A stretch of DNA of 64,000 nt, taken from Saussurea involucrata (lineage: Eukaryota; Streptophyta; Magnoliopsida; Asterales; Asteraceae). The notes under the pieces were generated by a model. The model was not told the DNA's origin. It saw only the letters and a program-made list of their open reading frames with translations, and searched no databases. The translations under genes were made by a program, and so were the position numbers. The stretch covers positions 17,101,001-17,165,000 of the forward strand of contig CM066322.1 in assembly GCA_033807775.1 (NCBI GenBank). The letters are read 5' to 3'. Below, one piece after another: positions 47,396-58,408 of this stretch (position 1 is its first letter; each line of letters opens with the position of its first letter).

Positions 47396-48662
47396 TTAGT
47401 GTTATATATAGATGCTGCAGTTTATTTTATTTTATATAGATGTTGCGGTTTATTTTATTTCAACGTATCATATTGTTATATATAGATAAAGTGCGGTGGT
47501 ATTTTATTTCAACGTATAATAGTGTTATATATAGATAAAGTGCGGTTGTATTTTATTTCAACGTATAATAGTGTTATATATAGATAAAGTGCGGTTGTAT
47601 TTTATTTCAACGTATAATAGTGTTATATATAGATAAAGTGCGGTTGTATTTTATTTCAACGTATAATAGTGTTATATAAAGATAAAGTGTGGTTGTATTT
47701 TATTTCAACGTATAATAATGTTATATATAGATAAAGTGCGGTTTATTTTATTTCAACGTATAATAGTGTTATATATAGATAAAGTGCGGTTTATTTTATT
47801 TCAACGTATCATATTGTTATATATAGATAAAGTGCGGTTGTATTTTATTTCAACGTATAATAGTGTTATATAAAGATAAAGTGCGGTTGTATTTTATTTC
47901 AACGTATAATAGTGTTATACATAGATAAAGTGCGGTTTATTTTATTTCAACGTATAATAGTGTTATATATAGATAAAGTGTGGTTTATTTTATTTCAACG
48001 TATAATAGTGTTATATATAGATAAAGTGCGGTTTATTTTATTTCAACGTATAATAGTGTTATATATAGATAAAGTGCGGTTTATTTTATTTCAACGTATC
48101 ATATTGTTATATATAGATAAAGTGCGGTTGTATTTTATTTCAACGTATAATAGTGTTATATAAAGATAAAGTGCGGTTGTATTTTATTTCAACGTATAAT
48201 AGTGTTATACATAGATAAAGTGCGGTTTATTTTATTTCAACGTATAATAGTGTTATATATAGATAAAGTGCGGTTTATTTTATTTCAACGTATAATAGTG
48301 TTATATATAGATAAAGTGCGGTTTATTTTATTTCAACGTATAATAGTGTTATATATAGATAAAGTGCGGTTTATTTTATTTCAACGTATCATATTGTTAT
48401 ATATAGATAAAGTGCGGTTGTATTTTATTTCAACGTATAATAGTGTTATATAAAGATAAAGTGCGGTTGTATTTTATTTCAACGTATAATAGTGTTATAC
48501 ATAGATAAAGTGCGGTTTATTTTATTTCAACGTATAATAGTGTTATATATAGATAAAGTGCGGTTTATTTTATTTCAACGTATAATAGTGTTATATATAG
48601 ATAAAGTGCGGTTTATTTTATTTCAACGTATCATATTGTTATATAGAGATAAAGTGCGGTTT
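47396..48662. repeat. Satellite-like tandem array in intron 1 (48-bp monomer, 290-bp higher-order unit)
   Basis: About 26 monomers of 48-49 bp (GATAAAGTGCGG, TTTTATTTCAACGTATAATA parts). Variant monomers recur in the same order every 290 bp (47912, 48202, 48492), meaning six-monomer blocks were amplified. Apparent ORFs are translations of the repeat. Confidence 0.95.
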
Positions 48663-48780
48663 AGGGACCCTAGTTGTCATTCTTAAAAGTTTAGGACCTA
48701 ATTGGCATTCTTAAAAGTTTAGGGACCTAAGTTGTCATTCTTAAAACCGTAGGGACCTAAGTTGTCATTCTTAACATTTT
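48663..48780. repeat. Four-copy 30-bp tandem repeat
   Basis: Four copies of AGGGACCTAAGTTGTCATTC with a TTAAAAGTTT-like spacer. Confidence 0.85.
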
Positions 48781-49660
48781 TTTATAAAAAACACATATTT
48801 AACAATTTTTTTATAAAATGTGTTTTTTTATAAAAAATTGTTAAGAGTGTGTTTTTATAAAAAAAATTGTTATAGTTTTATGGTTTTATGTTTGAATGTG
48901 ATATTTGTATGTTATAACGTGTATGTTGTTATAGTGTGTTTTTTCATATAAAAATTGTTAAAAATGTGTTTTTTTTTATAAAAACACACCCTTAACAATT
49001 TTTTATAAAAACACACTCTTAACAATTTTTTTATAAAAAAACCTGTTTTTATAAAAAATTGTTAAGGGTGTGTTTTTATAAAAAAATTGTTAAGAGTGTG
49101 TTTTTATAAAAAAAACATTGTTAACAATTTTTTTTATAAAAACACACTCTTAACAATTTTTTTATAAAAAAACACTCTTAACAATTTTTATATGAAAAAA
49201 CACACTATAACAACATACACATTATAACATACAAATATCACATTCAAACATAAAACCATAAAACTATAACAATTTTTTTTATAAAAACACACTCTTAACA
49301 ATTTTTTATAAAAAAAACACATTTTTAACATTTTTTTTATAAAAACTGTTTTTATAAAAAAAAGTAACAATTTTTTATAAAAACACACTATTAAACATTT
49401 TTTATAAAAAACTGTTTTTATAAAAAATTGTTAAGGGTGTGTTTTTATAAAAAAATTGTTAAGAGTGTGTTTTTATAAAAAAAAAACACATTGTTAACAA
49501 TTTTTTTATAAAAACACACTCTTAACAATTTTTTTATAAAAAACACTCTTAACAATTTTTATATGAAAAAACACACTATAACAACATACACATTATAACA
49601 TACAAATATCACATTCAAACATAAAACCATACATATCATGTCAAACATAAGTTATAAACA
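48781..49660. repeat. AT-rich inverted repeats in intron 1
   Basis: Many TTTTTATAAAAA / TTGTTAAGAGTGTG units in both orientations. A 96-bp block at about 48865-48960 is repeated inverted at 49183-49278 and again at about 49556-49630. The transcribed intron could form very long hairpins. Confidence 0.8.
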
Positions 49661-49885
49661 CTATAACAACCTACAAATCATATATCTTAACTTAAAATAA
49701 CATACAAAAAATAACAAACAACATAAGGAAAACATACCAAAGAGGTAATACGAGACATCTTCACAAAACCCGAACGCGTATTCCACACGACAAAATTGAG
49801 AGAGTGAGAGAAAATTGAGAGAGTTTGATTAAAAATTGAGAGAGTGATTAAAAAAATTGAGAGTGGCCGTGTCTTGGTCCCCCCC

Positions 49886-49895
49886 CTTATATAGT
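49886..49895 (-). promoter_or_regulatory. TATA box of the Ulp1 gene near the right TIR
   Basis: The minus strand reads CTATATAAGG about 130 bp upstream of the ATG at 49758, close to the right end of the MULE, where MULE promoters normally lie. Confidence 0.6.
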
Positions 49896-49974
49896 GCGGC
49901 CGAATAAATAATTAGGGTTTAGGGTTCGTCAAAGGGATTTTAGGGTTAACCCTGTGCCGACACGTGGCACAGAA

Positions 49975-50290
49975 GCCCGCGATCGCGGGAGGTCAAAGAA
50001 AGTCAATCGCGGGCAGGGACCAAAAATGCACACGCGGGAATTCTTGAGGGGGGGAAGCTGTACCGCCGGTATTCTTGAGGGACCAACGCGGGCAAAGTGG
50101 GTAAACTTTGGTGACACGTGTAGCCCGCAATCGCGGGGGTCAATGAGTCAAACGCGGGCAGGGACCAAAACTGCACACGCGGGCATTCTTGAGGGGGGAA
50201 AGCTGGACCGCGGGCATTCTTGAGGGACCAACGCGGGCAAAGTGGGTAAACATTGGTGACACGTGGCCTGGAGCCCGCGATCGCGGGCTC
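49975..50290. repeat. CpG-rich palindromes and 145-bp duplication in the right end of the Ulp1 MULE
   Basis: GCCCGCGATCGCGGG palindromes alternate with CACGCGGG.ATTCTTGAGG units repeated with a 145-bp period (50033 and 50178). Confidence 0.8.
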
Positions 50291-50385
50291 CATCGCGGAT
50301 TTTTAGGGCATTTTTGCAAAATGAGAGAGATTTTGGGTATTTCAGTAAAAGATGGTCAAACTTAGGATATTTTAATTAATTTCCC
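50268..50385. repeat. Right terminal inverted repeat of the Ulp1 MULE
   Basis: Inverted match to 43047-43165. Confidence 0.85.
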
Positions 50386-50609
50386 TTTATATTAATCAAA
50401 AGGTAACGAATTTATTAAACTTTTATTTAAAGATATATAACTAAAATTCTGTAATAAAACTTTAGATATGACGTAAAATATAATTGTATGGGTTATTCAA
50501 AAATATGATATCTATGACTTTTTAATCTATTAAAATAAAAATAATTTACTACTTATAAAAGATTATAGATTTAATTAAAATGTTATTTAAAATAATATAC
50601 TTTAAAATA

Positions 50610-50780
50610 GGGAAATTAATTAAAATATTCAAAGTTTGACTTAGACTTGCAGAAATACCCAAAATCTCGTTTGTTTTGTAAAAATACTCATCTTTTCCGC
50701 GATAGAACCCGCGATCGCGGACCCAGCCGAATTGGCACGGATGGGAGGCCGCGATGGGGACCTTTGTCCCGCGATACTCA
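50610..50780. repeat. Orphan MULE end related to the Ulp1 MULE
   Basis: Begins GGGAAATTAATTAAAATATT, continues with the ATACCCAAAATCTC motif and a CCGCGATCGCGG palindrome, in the same order as the left TIR at 43047. I see no matching right end in the window. Confidence 0.65.
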
Positions 50781-50814
50781 CACATTTCATACCTTTTGAT
50801 TTCAAATTTACATT

Positions 50815-51460
50815 TCCAACCCCTTTACTTATTTAGTTAATTTTACTTTATACCTTTTAGTTTTTTATTTTTCATTTTACACTTTTATTATATTAACACA
50901 TATAATCGTATATTAACTAAAATACGTTAAAAAAATACTTTTTAATTTTAACAAATTACATCATTATAATCGTCTCGTCGATACTTTCGAAATGAACCAA
51001 ATATTGAATATTTTTTGATTTAATTATATTATACTTATTTAGTTAATTTACTTTATACCTTTTGGTTTTTTATTTTTCATTTAGTTGATATAAGATTATT
51101 ATCTTATTGTGATAAGAGTGTAAAACGAAAATTGAAAAAATAAATGTACCCTAAATTAAATAATTAATTATAAATGTATGAATTGTAAATATTAAAAATA
51201 TTTTTATGTAGTATATATGATATACAATAAAATAATTAAATCCAAAAATATTTAATATTGGACTCATTTCGAAGGTATCGAAGAGACGATTACAATGGTG
51301 TAACTTATTAAAATTAAAGCGTATTTTTTTAACGTATTTTAGTTAATATACGATTATATGTGTTAATATAATAAAAGTGTAAAATAAAAAATAGAAAACT
51401 AAAAGGTATAAAGTAAATTAACTAAATAAGTATAAGGGTGTTAAATGTAACTTTCAAATC
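50815..51460. repeat. Foldback copy of the subterminal repeat
   Basis: Forward arm 50815-51010 and reverse arm about 51215-51450 around an AT-rich centre that contains TTCATTTAGTTGATATAAG. Confidence 0.75.
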
Positions 51461-51479
51461 CTCAATTTATATTTTTATG

Positions 51480-51760
51480 ATTTGAAAGTTACATTTAACA
51501 CCCTTATACTTATTTAGTTAATTTATTTTATACCTTTTAGTTTTCTATTTTTCATTTTACACTTTTATTATATTAACACATATAATCGTATATTAACTAA
51601 AATACGTTAAAAAGTAATTTTTAATTTTAACAAGTTACACCATTATAATCGTCTCGTCGATACCTTCGAAATGAGTCCAATATTAAATATTTTTTAATTT
51701 ACTTATATTATACTTATTTAGTTAATTTACTTTATATTATTTGGTTTTTTATTTTCCATT
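51480..51760. repeat. Forward arm of a second foldback, split by the OTU MULE
   Basis: Continues at 59487-59870 as the reverse arm. The junction matches the uninterrupted copy near 51065-51120. Confidence 0.75.
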
Positions 51761-52826
51761 GGGAAATTCTATCCCTACCCCTGCCACGTTTTTGTATACC
51801 CCCTCTTCATATACTTGTTTTTTTATTTTTTATTTTAAATTTACATTTCACCCCCTTATACTTACATAATTAATTTACTTTATACCTTTTAGTTTTCTAT
51901 TTATCATTTTACACTTTTATTATATTAACACATATAATTGTATATTAACTCAAATACGTTAAAAAAATACTTTTTAATTTTAATAAGTTACATCATTATA
52001 ATTGTCTCATCGATACCTTCGAAATGAGCCTAATATTGAATTTTTTTGATTTAATTATATTATTATGCATCATACGTTTACGTTATTTTTTTATATTGTT
52101 ATTCGTCGATACCTTCTTATTTTTTTTATTTAATTATATTATTTCGAAATGATCTCAATATTAACTAAAATACGTTAAAAAAATACTTTTTATTCCAACA
52201 AATTCCAACTTTGATTACTCATTTAAATCAATATATTCACGAGTACGAGTACGCTCTATATATTCTGTATACATATCTAATCTACGTCTGTATGGGTCGA
52301 TCCATGTACTTGCAACTGGAAATCGACAACGTGTCCAATGGTGTGTGAGTGTGGGCATTGGGTATTCTCCGTTTAATACCACTTTTATGTAATGATTACC
52401 ATTAACATGCACTATTGCAATTGACACGTGTTGGGATGATGACGGCGGTGGTGTCCTGAATGGTAAGTATGTCACATTACCTGCCATATTGAGAACATGT
52501 AGTATGACATTGAACCTTGAAGCAGCTAGAATTCCCATTTAAGGCATAACGATCCAATGCATATGTGGTGCAAAGACGCCCTTCTGGAAAAAATTCAACG
52601 CTCCGTTAATTATTTGACACTCGTCGCTGCCAATCACAAGAGAGTAATACGGTTCATACTCAGTTAGTTCGGCAATTAACTCTCTGTGGATATCGTCCCA
52701 TTGGTCTTCATGACCACCCAGACAAGTAGATATGGCTCGAAATCCACAATTTCCATCGCCCAATACATCTTGTATTTGTGTGATGTATGGATGAAATAAA
52801 CTCGGGATTTGATCAAGATATGGATT

Positions 52827-52848
52827 GGGGGGGGGGGGAGGGGGGGGG
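52827..52848. repeat. G12-A-G9 homopolymer run at the linker-OTU junction
   Basis: The transposase and OTU frames are shifted by one base across this run, exactly where the Pro-rich linker is encoded. Confidence 0.9.
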
Positions 52849-54192
52849 TTGTCGCGGGAAGTAGGAGCTATGCCTCGCTGATTCTTGATGAGCAAAACCT
52901 TCAGAATTGATAAATGTCGGCGCGTTAGAACAACTGCGTCTACGAGGGTCTTCAGGAATCTTTTTCTGTAGAGCTTGATTCTTTTGAGAAGGACGTCCAC
53001 GAGTGGTTCTATGAGCCGAGGGTTCATCAAACAACGGTTTTGATGGCATTATTATATTTTTTAACCTTTTTAGCAAGGTTTTACGACCAGAAATTGATTG
53101 TTTATTAAAATTTTCTCTAAACATCTGTACTTCGTCGTCACATTGAATATCATCATCTTGTGCGGAAGCACATGGCGAGAAATCAAGTTTTTTCCAAAAT
53201 ACGTCGATCGCATCAAGTGGAATGTGTACGCCTTGGCATGTATATAGTGCTTGTTCATGCGCACATGGTAATCCATGACTTGTTCGCATTATACAACCAC
53301 AATTTTCAGAAAATACGTTAGTCTCGAAAGACCGCACATATTCTTTGTAAATCATATCAAGTGCATAAAATGAAACTAAGCCCCACAAATTTTGAAAGTG
53401 TGATTTTTGAAATCGATGTTTCCTATTATTTTTACTCGTTTCAAAACTTGCTTTGATCGACGTGTCTTGTGACTGAATTACTTGATGAATATGAGATAAA
53501 AAAAATTCTAAGTCTGCTTGTGAGGTCTCCAAATATTTTTTTAATTTGGAATGTTGGCTTTCAACTCTATTTGTTGTGTGATTTCCAAAATGTAAAAATT
53601 GATCAACCCAAGCAGACACAAACATTTCCTTATATTGCATCAACCATACCTTATTCAGGTAATCGAAAACACCTGAAAAATATAACAAATATATATATCA
53701 ATATCTTTAGTAATAATGGTTAAACTATCTTATATCAAGAATACCTGGATAATTGAGCAACGTTTCTTGAAGTTGTACCAAATTGTATGTGTACAGTTCT
53801 TGATTTGGAGATTCAAGTAACTGCATCCATGCATGATAAAAAGAATTCCACGATTGTGTATCGTGTATCTGCGGTTTACAATGTTTCAGAATATTGGTGT
53901 AGATGTGCCATATACAAAGCAATCTTTTGGCATCCGGAAATACCACTTTGCATGCATTAATCAAAGCCAACTCTCTGTCTGTGACTATGACATCGGGGTA
54001 AAGGTTATCGTATATTTTGGACTTTAGACATTCTAACGCCCAAATATAATTTGATCTCTTTTCTTGATGCATGAAAACAAATGTTATGCAAAATGTCTTG
54101 TTGGTTGATGTTACACCAACTATCTCAAGAAGAGGCATGTCGAACCTGGATCATAAACAAAATAATAATATTAAACAAAATAATAATATTAA

Positions 54193-55859
54193 GAGTAAAC
54201 TACGATTTTCGTCCTTGTGGTTTGATATTTATAACGATTTTCGTCCCTGTGGTTTAAAACTGCTTTTTTCGTCCCTATGGTTTGTATTTTCTTTTCTTTT
54301 TCGCCCCTCAGAATAACTTCGTTAAAAGAAGTCAGTTAAATGAAGGGTATTGTTGTCTTTTTCCTTTTTTTGTTTTTTCTACATTTTTATTAAATAATTT
54401 TATGAATATATATTATATACAACCTCCATTCAATCCTACCATCTTCCAGCCAATATCGTTACATCACGACTGCATCATCCTCCTCCACCATTGACGAGGT
54501 TTGAGCCATTTAAGAGCTCCCATCACGGATCGATGTCTCGTTCACAACCACGTGTCTTTCCTCTCGAGAGTTTCTTCAGTCAACTTCCGATCATTTTCTG
54601 GCAGCCCTCAAATCTCTCCTACTTCCTACACCAGATTAAGTAAGCAACCTGCAACTCTTTTATGTAAATCGATTTCATTTATGGCATTAACACTTTGCGC
54701 TATTGATAACTTGATCTGGCAATATCACTGTTAATCGTGTTATTTCTTAGTTATTTTGTAAGAATTCGTTCGATGTATGATTTTCTAGTTGCGATTTGAT
54801 CATACGAACTAGTCAAAAAATTCCGAGCTATTTGTAAGAATTCGTTTGAAGAGATCGAAAAAGGGCAGAACTTCTCCATGGGACTCTTCATGCTACGATC
54901 TATCTGGCTATATATGGCACTATGGTAATTAATGGTGGTAATATATATATTAGGGAAGGTATATCTTGTGGATTTCGTTTTTAATTTGGGATGGGAATTG
55001 CATTGTGACTCCCCTTGCCTTTTCTTCTCCCTCCCATCATACGAAAACAAGACGGGGTGCATGATATAAATATTTTTCTTTAGACGAAACCCATATGTGA
55101 CTCCCCATATCATCAACTCCCCCAAAACCCAGCTTTTCACAACACCTAAATCATTGACTCCACCAAATCGGTGAAACTTGCAACTCCCAAATCAACGCCA
55201 CCATCTCACAACGATTAAGCCTTCACAGATGGATCGGAGGTTACAGTTGCCTGTGGATTTTGTTTTGTTTTGGGTTTTGTTTCTAGATTGTGATAATGTT
55301 CCAACGATGTTCTTGAAAACATGGGTTTTTGAAAGGTTTTTTAAAACTATGTTCCACATATGGTGTTGGTTTTCTGGATATATTTAAGTTTTTAATCTAG
55401 ATTTTGGGTTGTTGATGATTACATGAGTTTTTGAAGGGTTCTTTTTTCGTTCAAATGATGTTCTTGAAGATTGGAGGTTTTTGTTTTTTGATTACATGAA
55501 GTTTTGTTTTTTCAGTTCAAATGGAATAAAAGAAATTGAAGACAATAAGTGGTTAAAGGGGAAGAAGATGGGTTGCAGGTGAGGGTCACAGTGGGGATTT
55601 GTGGTGAGAGGGAATAGTGGGTAGGTATAATATAATAATATATAATATAAAAATAATTTAATAAAAATTTAGAAAAAGCAAAAACAGGGAACAAGACAAT
55701 AATACCCTTTATTTAATTGACTTTTTTAACGAAGTTAGTCTGAAGGACGAAAAAGAAAAGAAAATGCAAACCACAAGGACGAAAAAAGTAGTTTTTAAAC
55801 CATAGGGATGAGAATCGTTATAAATACCAAACCACAGGGACGAAAATCGTAGTTTACTC
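54193..55859. mobile_element. 1.67-kb non-autonomous MULE inside an intron of the OTU-transposase gene
   Basis: Begins GAGTAAACTACGATTTTCGT, ends with its inverse, TIRs about 170 bp, and has a perfect 9-bp target duplication TAATATTAA at 54184-54192 and 55860-55868. It sits in the intron 55900-54146. The interior has no transposase. It includes exon-like CT-rich and CCACCA-rich pieces (54470-54640, 55080-55260), so captured gene fragments (Pack-MULE style) are possible. Orientation unknown. Confidence 0.85.
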
Positions 55860-56928
55860 TAATATTAACATTAATATAATACACATGCATATTACGGTAC
55901 CTATTTGTTTTATAGGTGGCATCGATGACCAACACTTGTGGGAATGCACGCCAAAGCTCCAATGATTTTGGATGAATGATGAATAAATCTTCCAACTCGT
56001 TTGTTTCGTCATTTACACGAGTTTCAAAATCATAAGTATTTTCCTTAAAAAAATCCAAGATAACCTGCATTTTTGGTCTTCCTGCATCGTTTTTTGTCTT
56101 AATCTTTTGAACTTCATTGTATATTGTTTTTGACGTAGATGCATTTTCCACATTTCTACCCTTTAACGTGGATAAAATGTATCGTGGCTTGACATGTTGG
56201 GCTGATAAATCTTCAACTAGTTGAAGTTCACCCTCGTTTAGCCGCATTGCATATGAGTGGCCCTCCATATATTGTGCAAGGGCATGATTATGTGTATCAC
56301 ATACAACCCTCAACGTTCACCAATTATGCTTAGCCGAACGTAGCGCTATCAACTCAAATGGGCAATTAAACTTTCTTGTTCCAGTATCACGACTGGAAGC
56401 TTTCTTACTTTTGTAAACCCCACCATGTTCACACATAAACACGACTTTATAAACAACGTCATTTGGATAAGACTTTGATCTTTTGGTAATAACAACACAA
56501 CCAACCGAACGTCCCACATTGTGCACCCATGCAGTAATTTCTTCTCAAGAACTGAACACCTGAAATTATTATATTTTGTTATAACTTTCACTTGTCCACG
56601 TAAGTATTAATAAATCTAAATGTTAGTTATCATAATATTGTACCTGGTCGGTGACAAATTCAGGTGTTCGTGTCAAATCTTCTCTCATATTTGTCATCTG
56701 CAACTTTGATATATATGTATATATATATATATACGAAGGATATATAGAGGGAGAGAGTTAGAGTGAGACAGGAGAGAGTGAGAGTGAGAGAAGAAGAGAA
56801 TGAAAATGGATGAAAATCGAATTAACGATTCGTTCGATTTATAATGAATTATTTTTACTTTATTTCAAATCAATAACTTTTCTTTATTTCATATCAATAA
56901 CTTTTCTTTATTTCAAATCAAATTATTT

Positions 56929-56929
<1 letters not shown>

Positions 56930-56985
<56 letters not shown>
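56930..56985. repeat. TA microsatellite
   Basis: Pure (AT)n run; it borders the element at 56986. A shorter TA run lies at about 56711-56733. Confidence 0.9.
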
Positions 56986-56988
<3 letters not shown>

Positions 56989-58408
56989 GTGGTATTTTTT
57001 ACAAACCATTGCATTGTTAGAAACTCTAGAACCACCTTAATCACCATCCATTAAATTGATCAAGGGTCTAGATTAGATTAGTGGCAATTATGATAATTAG
57101 TGGTGTTTAATGAATTAATTTCGTAACAAAACCCCATGTGCAAGGGTATATTGGTCAAAAAAACTTATTCATTTAATCCCTTTCTCTCTCTCTCCATAAA
57201 TCACGGATCCATTTACCATTTCTCTCTCTCTATCCTCTACCAAAAAACCATCTAGAACTTTCATGATTTCTCTTTCTCCTCTACCAAAAACCATCCATTA
57301 ATTTCATGAGAACAACACCGCCGTAGGGGTTGCCGGCGCCGGCAACAGGCACCACCACCGTCGTAGGGATTGCCGTTGAGAATAACACCGTCGTAGGAAA
57401 AAGCAGCGCCGACGGTGGTGCTGGCCGATTGGAGCCCCATTCGGTGGAATTGTTTTTTATTGCAACAATTTTTTGATGCTTCTGGTTACTTTTCCATTTG
57501 GTTCAGGTTAAGAGTAAAAGATTTGCAGTGGTCTCGATTTCTGCTGATGGAAATTGGATGGAGATTTGATGGTATTTATGTGATTGTGGTTGAGCTGAGA
57601 TGGACTAGGATTAAAGAACGATGGAGAAAGGGTTTGATTTTGTATGGATTAAGGGATCGTCCTTGTTTTCTGACGGTTCGTTGGCTCCTCGAGCTTGATT
57701 TCGCCCGATCTGCAGGTTTGAATGATCTTCATCTTCTGTATCTGGTCAATCGCCCCTATTTTTCTTTGATTTCTTTCTGCTCGTTCAAAGAAGTATGGAC
57801 GATTTGGGCTTCAAGGGATTTAAGGTTGGATCTTGGTATTTGGATGAGTAATGGATCAGGGCCTGGGTTTTGTATTTTGTATTCATGATTCTGGTTCATG
57901 AATTTATATGGTTTTATGTTTCTGGCTTCATAGATTTATATGGATTCATTATTCTGGGTTGTTGATTTTAAGGACTCTTGTTCAAAGGTTCATAGGTTCA
58001 TGATTTTTATATCCATTTTTTGGATTCATGATTCTAGATTGATTGAATGGATTCATGATTCTGGGTTGATTATTTTCATGGAATCTTGTTCATGATTCTG
58101 GGTTTATTATTTTTATGTGTTCTTGTTCCTGGGTTTCATGACGATGATGAATAAGAAGACCTATATTCATATGATAAACACAATAAAATAAATAATTGGT
58201 GAATTTGAATGGGATATTAACAAATCATATTAATTTAGGAAATTACCTAATTAAAAAAAATGATAAAAAAGTGAATTTGTAAAATGACCTCTATACCCCT
58301 TAGGTTAGATATTAATTAATAATTGATTTTAATTAAATTTGTTAAAATGATTGGTTGAGAAGTGGTTTGCATAGTTTCTACAAATGTACTGGTTTGTAAA
58401 AGAAACCT

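Larger units (their letters stand above)
44398..49758 (-). pseudogene. DUF1985-type domain plus Ulp1 (C48) cysteine protease, ten exons
   Basis: Exons on the minus strand: 49758-49738, 47368-46696, 46606-46262, 46186-46097, 46017-45946, 45866-45789, 45707-45603, 45522-45133, 45053-44883 and 44804-44398. All introns are GT-AG and, allowing for two indels, all are phase 0, giving about 783 residues. Residues 8-250 resemble DUF1985 (FGRREFCRITGLRFG; VCLVVIVDMGFLGRE; NSYPWGSHIW). A Ser/Tyr/Pro repeat follows, then small Gly/Ala/Thr-rich exons, a Lys/Gly basic patch (KKAGGKKGGKKKGK) and the protease. Its catalytic set is visible: His in CIHPKHW, Asp in TIYDSD, Gln and Cys in QQAGMNADCGVWVC. The family removes SUMO or processes its precursor. 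One-base frameshifts lie near 47050-47065 (exon 2) and 44588-44592 (just before the Cys motif), so it is inactive as read. Confidence 0.8.
43047..50385 (-). mobile_element. MULE carrying a DUF1985-Ulp1 protease gene
   Basis: A 7339-bp element flanked by a perfect 9-bp target duplication TTTATATTA (43038-43046 and 50386-50394). Terminal inverted repeats of about 115 bp start GGGTAATTAATTAAAATACC on the left and GGGAAATTAATTAAAATATC on the reversed right end, roughly 90 percent alike. A 9-bp duplication with long inverted repeats identifies a Mutator-like element. It encodes no transposase; its single large gene (44398-49758, minus) is a Ulp1-type protease. Ulp1-carrying MULEs (called Kaonashi in Arabidopsis literature) are known, and this looks like a member of that kind. 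Confidence 0.88.
52215..56697 (-). pseudogene. FAR1-type DNA-binding / MULE transposase / SWIM zinc finger / OTU cysteine protease
   Basis: Four exons on the minus strand join in frame: 56697-56644, 56559-55901, 54145-53745 and 53672-52215, all with GT-AG introns, about 857 codons. The N-terminus starts MTNMRED; then a FAR1-like domain (WVHNVGRSVGCVVITKRS, VVCDTHNHALAQYMEGHSY). The MULE DDE domain follows: first Asp in VIDATYKTNR, second in IVTDRELAL, Glu in TNRVESQHS. A SWIM finger CGCIMRTSHGLPCAHE and a Pro-rich linker come next, then an OTU domain with DGNCGFRAIS (Asp/Cys) and VNGNHYIKV (His). It would cut and paste the element; OTU proteases remove ubiquitin. Lesions: TGA at 56545-56547, TGA at 56317-56319, a one-base excess in a C-run (52827-52848) and TAA at 52539-52541. 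Fusions of this order occur in plant genomes as MULE-OTU proteins. Inactive as read, although all catalytic residues remain. Confidence 0.85.

Noticed and set aside
47396..48662. CRISPR-like regular repeats
   Set aside because: No unique spacers; it is a head-to-tail tandem satellite in plant DNA.
47912..48686. Three repeated ORFs (MLYIDKVRFILFQRIIV-type)
   Set aside because: They are in-frame translations of the 48-bp satellite monomers within an intron; no promoter or independent coding signal.
57415..57888. Genuine 157-residue host gene
   Set aside because: No recognisable domain, splice context or promoter; it lies inside a probable transposon. Kept only as a low-confidence ORF.
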